12,055 nucleotides of DNA from Methanosarcinales archaeon. Lineage in GTDB: Archaea > Halobacteriota > Methanosarcinia > Methanosarcinales > Methanogasteraceae. The position numbers and the translations under genes are program-made. Below are positions 1 through 6,629 of this stretch, in pieces. The stretch spans positions 1 to 12,055 of the forward strand of contig DAOVGO010000182.1 of NCBI GenBank assembly GCA_030672345.1, written 5' to 3'. The stretch's first letter is position 1, and each line of letters opens with the position of its first letter. The notes under the pieces were generated by a model, which worked only from the letters and a program-made list of their open reading frames with translations, searched no databases and was not told the DNA's origin.

Positions 1-2
1 AC

Positions 3-710
3 GAGGCGACTAACACCCACGATCCGGTGGAACTGTACAGAAAACTCAGAGATGTTAATCCAAGCCCGTACATGTACCTATTCGAGTTCGGCGAGGTCGG
101 AATCGTTGGCGCAAGCCCTGAAACGCTCTTTACGGTACACAATCGGAAGCTGATCACCAATCCGATCGCTGGTACCTGCCCGCGGGGCGAAACCGATGCA
201 GAGGATGAAAAACTCGCCAGAAAACTGTTGAGTGATGAAAAAGAGCGGGCAGAGCACGTGATGCTTGTAGATCTCGGCAGAAACGATGTTCGGATGGTAT
301 CGAAACCAGGATCAGTCAAAGTCGAGGATTTCATGACTGTTCGGAAGTACTCACATCTCCAGCACATCGAGAGCACGGTAACCGGGATGCTGCGTGATGA
401 TTCGGATGCCTTCGATGCGACGCGGGCGATCTTTCCCGCGGGCACGCTCTCAGGTGCGCCGAAGATCCGTGCGATGGAGATCATCGATGCGCTTGAGAAG
501 GACGCCCGCGGGATTTACGGAGGCGGTGTTGGCTATTACACGTGGAACGGGGATGCCGACTTCGCAATCGTGATCAGGACGATCGTGCTTGCCGGTGACC
601 GGATGTTTGTTCAGGCAGGGGCTGGAATCGTTGCTGACTCAGATCCCACGTATGAATATCTGGAGACCGAGCGCAAGATGGCTGCGATGATGAAGGTGAT
701 CGAGAGATGA
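3..710 (+). CDS. trpE: Anthranilate synthase component I (TrpE), 5'-truncated by window edge
   Basis: Chorismate-binding large subunit of anthranilate synthase, which converts chorismate plus ammonia (delivered by TrpG) to anthranilate and pyruvate, the first committed step of tryptophan synthesis in the cytoplasm. The frame is open to the left edge, so the GTG at 27 is an internal valine and not a start; the residues before it (DPVELYRKL) fit the family. Visible conserved blocks, in order: NPSPYMYLFEFG, GASPETLF, PIAGTCPRG, EHVMLVDLGRNDV, YSHLQHIESTVTG, FPAGTLSGAPKIRAMEIID, YGGGVGYYTWNGD and QAGAGIVADSDPTYEYLETE. Together these are the complete C-terminal catalytic half; the N-terminal half with the tryptophan-binding feedback site lies outside. 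The block PIAGTCPRG has Cys where many bacterial enzymes have Arg. The stop overlaps the trpG start (ATGA), so the two are translationally coupled. ADIC or PabB-type relatives share these motifs, but the pairing and sequence favour TrpE. Confidence 0.96.
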   Translation, partial: EATNTHDPVELYRKLRDVNPSPYMYLFEFGEVGIVGASPETLFTVHNRKLITNPIAGTCPRGETDAEDEKLARKLLSDEKERAEHVMLVDLGRNDVRMVSKPGSVKVEDFMTVRKYSHLQHIESTVTGMLRDDSDAFDATRAIFPAGTLSGAPKIRAMEIIDALEKDARGIYGGGVGYYTWNGDADFAIVIRTIVLAGDRMFVQAGAGIVADSDPTYEYLETERKMAAMMKVIER

Positions 711-1282
711 CGAAGATACTATTCGTGAACAACAGGGACTCATTTGTCTGGAATCTCGTCGAATACGTCTCGATCTTCGAGCCGGACACGATCGTCGTCC
801 CGAACACGATAACGCTTGAAGAGATCCGGGAGATCGATCCGGACGGGATCGTGATCTCGCCTGGTCCCGGAAATCCGAATGATCCGAAGGATATCGGCTC
901 ATGCATCGAGATCATCCGCGAATCCAGTGTTCCGCTGCTCGGCGTCTGCCTCGGCTGCCAGGCGATCAATGTCGCGTTCGGCGGCACGGTCGGTCATGCG
1001 TCTGTGGGTCCTGTTCACGGAAAGGCGTCTGAGATTTATCATGATGGGGTCGGGATCTATGAAGGGCTTCCGAATCCGTTTACTGGTGGCAGGTATCATT
1101 CGCTTGCTGTGGACATGGTGTCGCCTGATCTCGAGGTTGTTGCACGCAGTCCCGATGGCGTCGTCATGGGAATCAGGCACAAACGGCGTCCGATCGAGGG
1201 CGTGCAGTTCCATCCCGAGTCGGTGCTGACGCCGGATGGGCTTCGGATGATCGAGCGGTGGGTAGGGATGATCGGGGCGTAA
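707..1282 (+). CDS. trpG: Anthranilate synthase component II, glutamine amidotransferase (TrpG)
   Basis: Class I glutamine amidotransferase subunit that hydrolyses glutamine and channels ammonia to TrpE. Its 191 residues are the normal stand-alone length. Visible: N-terminal NNRDSFVWNLVEY, oxyanion-region SPGPGNP (51-57), nucleophile elbow GVCLGCQ with catalytic Cys81, HGK (104-106), YHSL (130-133), and the catalytic His169 and Glu171 in FHPES. The residue after the elbow glycine is Cys where GVCLGHQ is usual. The start is fixed by ATGA overlap with trpE and by GGTGA 8 bases upstream, inside trpE. No further trp gene follows: a convergent ATPase gene ends 6 bases after the stop, although trpEG is usually followed by trpD or other trp genes. 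The last 60 coding bases before the terminal residues are repeated in degraded form at 2733-2791. A p-aminobenzoate (PabA) role is possible, since amphibolic TrpG/PabA proteins exist. Confidence 0.95.
   Translation: MTKILFVNNRDSFVWNLVEYVSIFEPDTIVVPNTITLEEIREIDPDGIVISPGPGNPNDPKDIGSCIEIIRESSVPLLGVCLGCQAINVAFGGTVGHASVGPVHGKASEIYHDGVGIYEGLPNPFTGGRYHSLAVDMVSPDLEVVARSPDGVVMGIRHKRRPIEGVQFHPESVLTPDGLRMIERWVGMIGA
1208..1267 (+). repeat. Direct repeat, copy A (inside 3' end of trpG)
   Basis: This 60-base segment encodes TrpG residues from FHPES to RWVG. It aligns with 2733-2791 in the same orientation with 51 of 60 positions identical by hand alignment: 8 substitutions and a single-base gap. The two copies bracket the minus-strand ATPase gene. 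Homology ends just short of the trpG stop codon. Confidence 0.85.
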
Positions 1283-1288
1283 CGTCAC

Positions 1289-2704
1289 TCAGGGCTTGAG
1301 AATATCCCCCAGATCGAACGCATACACACCATCGCGCCGCAACGCCTCTTTGCCCTCGATCCGTTCTGCGATTATCCCGTAATGCTCACACCTTGCATCG
1401 TTGTGCCACCGAACCAGATCGGATTTGCGATGTAGATCATCCAGTATCCTTGCCACATCACGCCGCAAGAGGTCGCTCCATTTCACCTCGCCGATGAATA
1501 TCTGTCTGACATCATCCGCACCAACTCCTGTAGCGACGATATCGATCTCATCGCCACGATACCACCATGCTCCGCAATCGTCCGGTAAAAATCCAATGTC
1601 GATCCTTCTCCGTCTGATAAGATCACGTATCAGCTCTTCAAAGATGAATCCGAGATATTGATCGTATTCCTTCTCTATTTTCGATGTGATATCGATTTCA
1701 GCCTCGATGTTATTCTTATTCGGCAGCACAAATCTGAAATAGAATTTAAAATAATTATCTTTTATCTTGTATAAAGATCGCTTGGACTTACCCGCGACGG
1801 TGGCAGGAAGTTCGGAATCGACGATCCCAACACGCCGGAGATTGTGGAGGTACCGTGACAGAGCGCCTTTGTCGATACCGGTGGTATTTGCGATCTCGGA
1901 AAGTTTCCTGCTCCCTTCTGCGATGGTTTTGAGGATGAACATGTAATTTCGCGGCTCTCTGAACTCTTCCCGAAGTAGAATATCAGCCTCCTCATACAGA
2001 AAACTGCCCTTCGACAGGAAATTCATGCGGAGATTCTCCCAGAAATCGAGATCGGGTGAGAACTTTAAAAGATACTCAGGTATGCTGTCCATGCATCCGT
2101 AGACCAAAATAAGCTCGTCGGTTGCGTATTTCGGGAAAAAATCTGCCAGGTGCTCAAAATTCAATTTATCAAGTCTCCACTGCCCGCTTCTTCTGCCGTA
2201 TAATGGAGACCTGTACCCCAGAACCTCTGTTTCCATCATCCCGATGCTTGAACCACACAGTATGAGCATCACATTCTGTCTGCTCAGATTCAGATCCCAT
2301 ATCCTCTGGAAAAAGGACGGTATGCCCCGGTTTAGCTTTATGAGGTATGGAAACTCATCGATTACAAATACAACCCGTTCTCCGCCTCGGTGCCATTTGA
2401 AGAACTCGTTGAATAGCTCTTCAAATCCACTGATTCTCATTTTCATGAAGGAGTCCTCACCGAGAAGAGCGCCCATCTGCCGCTGCATCAGCCAAATATT
2501 CTCCGATTCGCTGTATTCCACAGGCAGAAAGTATATCCCCTTCTTTCCGCGAAGAAATTCTGTGATCAGACGGGTTTTACCAATCCTGCGTCGCCCATAG
2601 ATTATTATGAATTCCGGTTTCCCGCTTTCGTACCGGCTATTGAGATATTCCAGTTCCTGATCACGGTTTATGAACCGTCCTATAAATTGTTGATTCACAA
2701 TCAT
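1289..2704 (-). CDS. Archaeal P-loop ATPase with DUF234 / nuclease-like C-terminus
   Basis: A 471-residue protein of the archaeal ATPase family (COG1672-like), common in archaeal genomes in variable numbers and of unproven role. N-terminal FIGRFINRDQELEYL opens the ATPase module; Walker A is GRRRIGKT (37-44), Walker B is VVFVIDEF (111-118, Asp116 Glu117), and a sensor-like LCGSS sits at 149-153. Residues about 255-300 look like a winged helix (LSEIANTTGIDKGALSRYL). Residues about 310-410 match the DUF234 region and carry GDEIDIVA (Asp388) and GEVKW (Glu406, Lys408), the D...ExK spacing of PD-(D/E)XK nucleases. The ATG at 2704 is the first good start and the following residues match the family N-terminus; no clear TATA box or Shine-Dalgarno is visible. 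The gene lies convergent to trpG with a 6-base gap and is flanked by two copies of the trpG end, which suggests an insertion. DNA binding or nuclease activity is inference. Confidence 0.9.
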   Translation of the reverse strand: MIVNQQFIGRFINRDQELEYLNSRYESGKPEFIIIYGRRRIGKTRLITEFLRGKKGIYFLPVEYSESENIWLMQRQMGALLGEDSFMKMRISGFEELFNEFFKWHRGGERVVFVIDEFPYLIKLNRGIPSFFQRIWDLNLSRQNVMLILCGSSIGMMETEVLGYRSPLYGRRSGQWRLDKLNFEHLADFFPKYATDELILVYGCMDSIPEYLLKFSPDLDFWENLRMNFLSKGSFLYEEADILLREEFREPRNYMFILKTIAEGSRKLSEIANTTGIDKGALSRYLHNLRRVGIVDSELPATVAGKSKRSLYKIKDNYFKFYFRFVLPNKNNIEAEIDITSKIEKEYDQYLGFIFEELIRDLIRRRRIDIGFLPDDCGAWWYRGDEIDIVATGVGADDVRQIFIGEVKWSDLLRRDVARILDDLHRKSDLVRWHNDARCEHYGIIAERIEGKEALRRDGVYAFDLGDILKP

Positions 2705-2732
2705 TATGATTTACTATCAACTACTTGAGCTT

Positions 2733-2791
2733 TTCCATCCGGGTCGGTGCTGATGCCGGATGGGCTAACGATAATCGAGAGGTGGGTGGGG
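2733..2791 (+). pseudogene. Degraded trpG 3'-end fragment (direct repeat, copy B)
   Basis: These 59 bases repeat the trpG segment 1208-1267 (51 of 60 aligned positions). After the one-base deletion the frame reads SVLMPDGLTIIERWVG, against SVLTPDGLRMIERWVG in TrpG; three of the codon differences are silent. Nothing upstream of TTCCATCC resembles trpG, and the frame continues to a TGA at about 2807. It is a non-functional gene end. It is either the original trpG terminus pushed aside when the 1.5-kb ATPase segment arrived, or the relic of a second trpG/pabA-like gene. Confidence 0.8.
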
Positions 2792-3056
2792 GTTTGTGTG
2801 ATTTCCTGAATTAATTTCGCTCCGGACAGGTGCCATCCGGTCAAATGACGGGTGAAGCATCAGCTAACAATCCCGGTGTTTTCTGCACAAATAGCCTTAA
2901 TGTCACTCATTAATCACGAAACGTGGGGGCATAACGAGCGCATGCACACACGCGAACCACCGTCCGGAGCAGATCTATCCGGCATCGATGGTTGTCCAAT
3001 CCGGTGTGCCCGCACGAAAAACCCCTGAGCCCCCACCCCCCGCTCCACAGTCAATT
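2792..3056. other. Intergenic spacer between ATPase gene and thiC
   Basis: No coding sequence is supported here. A 6-bp inverted repeat TTAATG-tcact-CATTAA lies at 2897-2913, and a weaker hairpin CCGGA...TCCGG lies near 2820-2840. On the minus strand, just past the thiC stop, a G-rich stretch leads into a run of five T (about 3018-3022), which could serve as a weak archaeal terminator for thiC. Everything here is low-evidence; the spacer looks like decayed sequence continuing from the trpG fragment. Confidence 0.4.
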
Positions 3057-4343
3057 TCACCGATCGAAATTGAAGTTCTCCTTCACGATCTTGAGCGCAC
3101 AGTAGTCTCCGCACATCGTGCATGCTTCCGTATCCTCTGGAAGTCTACTGTTTCTGATCTCCCGTGCACGTTCCTCGTCGATTGCAACCTCATACTGTCG
3201 TCCCCAGTCCAGATCACGCCGGGCTCGTGCCATATCAAGGTCCCAACCCCGTGCACGGTCGCCATACTTGATCATGTCGCCGACATGCGCAGCAATCCGC
3301 GAAGCCATCACGCCCTCGTAGACATCCTCCTCGTTCGGCAGTGCGAGATGCTCCGCAGGCGTCACATAGCAGAGGAAATCCGCGCCGCAGGAACTTGAGA
3401 TCGCACCACCGATCGCGGTCACGATGTGGTCGTAGCCGGGCGCGATATCGGTAACCAGCGGACCTAACATGTAGAATGGCTTTTCGCCGGTCAGACTCTT
3501 CATCAAGGTTACGTTCGTATCGATCTCGTTTATAGGGACATGCCCCGGACCCTCAATGATAACCTGCACGCCCGCCTCATGCGCCCGGTCGCCCAGTTCA
3601 GCATGCATGATCAGTTCCTGAATTCCTGCCCGGTCGGTTGCATCGTGCACGGCACCGGCTCTCATGCCGTTCCCCATCGAGAGCGTAACCTCGTGTTCGT
3701 TCATGATCTCGAGGAGGTAATCGAATTCGCTGTAGAGCGGGTTCTCCTTCTCGTTGTGAAGCATCCACGCGGTCATGAATGCGCCGCCTCTTGAGCAGAG
3801 TCCTCCGTATCTCCCCTGTTTCTTCAGACGCTCGACTGTCAGGAGGTTTATTCCTGTATGAATCGCCATGAAGTTTGTTCCGAGCTTTGCCTGCTCTGCG
3901 GTGATTCGAAACAGGTCGTCAGGGTCCATGTGCACGACTGCGCCATTCTTCTCGATCGCCTCGATGAACGCCTGGTACAAAGGAACGCTCCCCACAGAGA
4001 GTGATGTTGCCGCAATCACCCGTTTCCTGACCTCGACAAGATCGCCGCCTGTCGAGAGTTCCATCAGGGAATCGGCGCCCGCCTTCTCTGCTATCTCTGC
4101 TTTCCTGACCTCGAGATCGATATCCACGATGTCGGATGACGTGCCCACCGATGCATTCACCTTGGTGCGCATCCCTTTCCCGATGCCGCACGCCATGGTT
4201 TCTCGATACGGGCTTATCGGGATCACGATTCTCCCGCTTGCGATTCCTCTCCGTACGAAATCCGGATCGACGCCTTCCACCTGTGCGACCGCTTTCATCT
4301 CTTCTGTTACGTTTCCGTTCTGTGCATCTCTTACAAGACTCAT
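3057..4343 (-). CDS. thiC: Phosphomethylpyrimidine synthase (ThiC)
   Basis: Non-canonical radical-SAM enzyme that rearranges 5-aminoimidazole ribotide into 4-amino-5-hydroxymethyl-2-methylpyrimidine phosphate, the pyrimidine half of thiamine. The 428 residues match the short archaeal and anaerobic form that lacks the long bacterial N-terminal domain. Visible: KVNASVGTSSD (61-71), ELSTGG (95-100), GSVPLYQA (118-125), IHTG (161-164), SRGG (184-187), GNGMRAG (224-230), EGPGHVPI (264-271), LGPLVTDIAPGYDH (293-306), CYVTPAEHL (325-333), and the C-terminal [4Fe-4S] ligands Cys408, Cys411 and Cys415. The cluster spacing is C-x2-C-x3-C, one shorter than the C-x2-C-x4-C of E. coli-type enzymes, and GNGMRAG replaces the usual GDGLRPG. 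The ATG at 4343 lies 26 bases from a TATA box centre, implying a leaderless mRNA. No other thi gene is nearby. The paralogue BzaF (benzimidazole synthesis) is the main alternative but is less likely. Confidence 0.95.
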   Translation of the reverse strand: MSLVRDAQNGNVTEEMKAVAQVEGVDPDFVRRGIASGRIVIPISPYRETMACGIGKGMRTKVNASVGTSSDIVDIDLEVRKAEIAEKAGADSLMELSTGGDLVEVRKRVIAATSLSVGSVPLYQAFIEAIEKNGAVVHMDPDDLFRITAEQAKLGTNFMAIHTGINLLTVERLKKQGRYGGLCSRGGAFMTAWMLHNEKENPLYSEFDYLLEIMNEHEVTLSMGNGMRAGAVHDATDRAGIQELIMHAELGDRAHEAGVQVIIEGPGHVPINEIDTNVTLMKSLTGEKPFYMLGPLVTDIAPGYDHIVTAIGGAISSSCGADFLCYVTPAEHLALPNEEDVYEGVMASRIAAHVGDMIKYGDRARGWDLDMARARRDLDWGRQYEVAIDEERAREIRNSRLPEDTEACTMCGDYCALKIVKENFNFDR

Positions 4344-4365
4344 GTTCCCGGATTGGGCAAAGTAA

Positions 4366-4387
4366 TATTTAAATGTTTTTAAAAAAC
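4366..4387 (-). promoter_or_regulatory. thiC promoter: TATA box for leaderless transcript
   Basis: On the minus strand TTTAAATA occupies 4373-4366, preceded by the purine-rich AAAAACA (BRE-like). Its centre is about 26 bases upstream of the thiC ATG, so transcription should begin at or beside the start codon. That leaves no room for a 5' leader or TPP riboswitch. A near-perfect palindrome GTTTTT-a-AAAAAC at 4375-4387 abuts the box and could be an operator or simple AT-richness. Confidence 0.7.
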
Positions 4388-4527
4388 AAAATGGAACTCA
4401 ACTCAAGTAAATTTGAATAAGGCGGTCATGGCGTTCTAACATTGATCCCGGATTCACTGAAATTGTGTTTCTGATCTGGCGCCGCACAGGCTGGCAGCCA
4501 CTGAGCCAAGGTCAGGTTTAAATATGG
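4388..4527. promoter_or_regulatory. Divergent intergenic region; TATA-like box just before the AAA gene
   Basis: This region separates divergent thiC and the AAA gene. A perfect TTTAAATA lies at 4517-4524 on the plus strand, only 3 bases before the AAA gene's ATG at 4528, and contains the in-frame stop TAA (4519-4521) that rules out a longer protein. Standard spacing would put the transcript start near 4547, inside the reading frame. A short hairpin-prone stretch GGCTGGCAGCCACTGAGCC lies near 4489-4507. The true AAA promoter may be further upstream. Confidence 0.4.
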
Positions 4528-5862
4528 ATGTGGCATAAATCAGATCGTGGAAATGTTGGTATCGATATCTTCGGAGGTGACCACACGCCAGACCCGACCA
4601 ACCTGCGCAACATCGTTGAACTGCTCCTTACAGCACACATATACAACCAATCCGAAACATTGACAGAGGACGATCTGCCCGCCGAGATACGGAAGCATTA
4701 CTGGGATAGCAGGGAGAAAAAGGTCAAGCGCCCGATCAGCGTCCGTGTGCAGGATATCACGTCGCTGTATGGAAACAAGAATGTCGAACAGGAGATCAAA
4801 GCCCTGCCGTTCATCGATTTCGATGAATTCGGGGCAGAGATACGGTTCACCATTCCTGACCTCGCTAAGAACTGGTTTGTAAAACAGGAAGACGCCATGG
4901 ACAAGATCCGCAGGAACCCAACACTTGCATCATTTTATGAAAAAGATGGCATAGATGTGAGTTACGAGGAAGCAACTGCGTATGTACGACCTAAAGAGCG
5001 AGACCGTGAATATCTCGACTCGCTCATTGCAGAGATCGCTGCATCTGACGATGATGTCGATCTGCTGACGCTGGTGCATCTGGTTGCACCGGAGGATGTG
5101 CGGCAGCCAATTGATGAGCTTGTACTCACACCAGAGCAGGAAACAAAGATCGAGAAGATCATGCAGGCGATCAAACACCGGGATTACCTCCGCGACATCG
5201 GGCTTCGTGAGATCGGGAAGATGCTCTTCATAGGACTGCCCGGCACAGGCAAAACATCGGTAGCCAGAGCATTATCAGAAAAATTGAATATTCCGCTCGT
5301 AGAAGTCAGGCTTTCGATGATTACGTCCCAGTATCTCGGGGAAACATCGAAAAATGTCGATAAGGTCTTTGAACTTGCTAAAAAATTGAGTCCCTGCATT
5401 TTGTTCATCGATGAATTCGATTTCATTGCAAAAACGCGGATGTCTGATGAGCACGCCACACTGAAACGCGCTGTCAACACTCTGTTAAAAGCGATCGATG
5501 AAATCAGCCTGATCGATGATGGAGTCTTGATGATCTGCGCCACAAACCATCCGAACTTGTTGGATCGTGCTGCATGGAGGCGTTTTGACGAAATCGTTGA
5601 TTTTCCATTACCACACACTGAAATGCGCAAAGATATTCTTGATATTGTGCTTTCGAGGGTAGAGGGTGACTTTGATACGCAGGAGATCGCCGGGATGACC
5701 GAAGAGTTCACAGGCTCTGATCTGCGCATGGTCGTCAGGGAGGCTGTGCTCCAATCATTGACAGAAAACAGGACTGCGATCACGCAATCAGACCTGATCT
5801 CCGCTGTCGATGACTTCAGCGACAGGATGCGCCTGATGATGAAGGAGTATGCTGTGGCATGA
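4528..5862 (+). CDS. Single-domain AAA ATPase with novel N-terminal region
   Basis: A 444-residue classical-clade AAA protein, likely a hexameric remodelling ATPase. Residues about 1-200 match no domain I recognise: a hydrophobic and basic N-terminus (GIDIFGGDHTPDPTNL at 11-26) and a charged helical middle. The AAA module starts near 205: Walker A GLPGTGKT (236-243), pore-loop region SQYLGET (267-273), Walker B ILFIDEFD (291-298, Asp295 Glu296), sensor 1 CATN (Asn340), arginine-finger region AAWRRFDE (Arg351, Arg352), and sensor-2 helix GSDLRMVVREA (396-406). It lacks the CDC48 double-psi barrel, a second AAA domain and any PAN-type coiled coil with C-terminal HbYX, so it is neither CDC48 nor the proteasome activator. 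It may belong near the AMA family (methanogens and Archaeoglobus), which I cannot confirm. It overlaps the next gene by ATGA, so the two products are coupled. The start is the first in-frame ATG after a stop at 4519; see the promoter note for doubt. Confidence 0.88.
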   Translation: MWHKSDRGNVGIDIFGGDHTPDPTNLRNIVELLLTAHIYNQSETLTEDDLPAEIRKHYWDSREKKVKRPISVRVQDITSLYGNKNVEQEIKALPFIDFDEFGAEIRFTIPDLAKNWFVKQEDAMDKIRRNPTLASFYEKDGIDVSYEEATAYVRPKERDREYLDSLIAEIAASDDDVDLLTLVHLVAPEDVRQPIDELVLTPEQETKIEKIMQAIKHRDYLRDIGLREIGKMLFIGLPGTGKTSVARALSEKLNIPLVEVRLSMITSQYLGETSKNVDKVFELAKKLSPCILFIDEFDFIAKTRMSDEHATLKRAVNTLLKAIDEISLIDDGVLMICATNHPNLLDRAAWRRFDEIVDFPLPHTEMRKDILDIVLSRVEGDFDTQEIAGMTEEFTGSDLRMVVREAVLQSLTENRTAITQSDLISAVDDFSDRMRLMMKEYAVA

Positions 5863-6599
5863 GGATCGTCCTGCTCGGCACCGGAGATACCGTTGGCACG
5901 CCAAAGATCGGGTGCACGTGCCCTGCCTGTCTCGATGCGCTTTCAGGGGGCAGGAGCGCACGATTGCGCTTTTCAATTATGATCGAATCCGACGAGGGAC
6001 GTGTTCTGATCGATACGGGACCTGATCTTCGGCATCAGCTCCTGAAGTTTGGAATAGACCATATCGATGGCGTAATCTGGACGCACGGACACTATGATCA
6101 CTATGCCGGGTTCGGCGAGTTCTACCGGGTTCAGGATCGTGTGAATGTCTATGGATTAAAAGATACATTGGATTATATACTGCAATATTTGTATTTTATG
6201 AATCCGGTGCGGCACGATGTGGTTGCTTATGAGCCGTTTCATCTCATCGGTCTCGAATTCACGTTATTTCTCGTCTGTCATCCGCCGCTTTCCGAATCTA
6301 CTGGTGTTATTGTGCAAAGCGGCGATAAAAAGCTCGTCATCACCGGAGACACAAATAAGCATATCCCGGAGCGCAGCATCGAGGTCATGCGAGACCCAGA
6401 CATCCTGATATGCGATGCGATTGCGCCGCCAATCTTCAATCTCGAGAAACACATGAACACGGCAGAAGCCGAGGAACTGGCATCAGAACTGTGTGCGAAG
6501 GAGATGGTGATGACGCACCTAAGCCACCTGTTCCCGCCGCATGATGTGGCTGTGAAGCAGTGGAATCTCGGATACGACGGCATGGAAATAGTGCTGTGA
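5859..6599 (+). CDS. PhnP-like metallo-beta-lactamase-fold hydrolase
   Basis: A 246-residue cytoplasmic MBL-fold hydrolase of the PhnP/COG1235 type. An N-terminal GTGDTVGTPKIGC segment carries Cys19, Cys21 and Cys24, the C-x-C-x2-C structural zinc site typical of PhnP relatives. The metal-binding motif is THGHYDH (His76, His78, Asp80, His81), with His141, Asp164 in TGDT, and His220/His223 in MTHLSH completing the usual ligand set. PhnP cleaves 5-phosphoribosyl 1,2-cyclic phosphate, and relatives include PqqB and other phosphodiesterases. With no phn, pqq or cobalamin genes near, the substrate here is unknown. ATGA overlap with the AAA gene marks a two-gene operon with translational coupling; a purine-rich AAGGAG lies 12 bases upstream, rather far for a strong ribosome site. 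The gene converges on the histidine kinase gene with a 30-base gap and no evident terminator. Confidence 0.9.
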   Translation: MRIVLLGTGDTVGTPKIGCTCPACLDALSGGRSARLRFSIMIESDEGRVLIDTGPDLRHQLLKFGIDHIDGVIWTHGHYDHYAGFGEFYRVQDRVNVYGLKDTLDYILQYLYFMNPVRHDVVAYEPFHLIGLEFTLFLVCHPPLSESTGVIVQSGDKKLVITGDTNKHIPERSIEVMRDPDILICDAIAPPIFNLEKHMNTAEAEELASELCAKEMVMTHLSHLFPPHDVAVKQWNLGYDGMEIVL

Positions 6600-6629
6600 T
6601 ATGGAGATCCTGCCCCCTGTCCACACCCC

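Noticed and set aside
2914..3123. Minus-strand 69-codon open frame overlapping the thiC 3' end
   Set aside because: It is out of frame with thiC, arginine-rich and without motif or promoter; treated as chance.
4462..4515. tRNA-like stretch (GGCTCAGTGG on the minus strand)
   Set aside because: It resembles a D-arm only; no T-loop TTCRANNC, acceptor stem or anticodon arm can be fitted.
4344..4527. TPP riboswitch upstream of thiC
   Set aside because: The TATA box sits 26 bases from the ATG, leaving no leader, and no THI-box-like sequence was seen.
6600..6629. Terminator between the converging MBL and kinase genes
   Set aside because: The 30 bases are C-rich on the plus strand with no hairpin or T-run on either strand.
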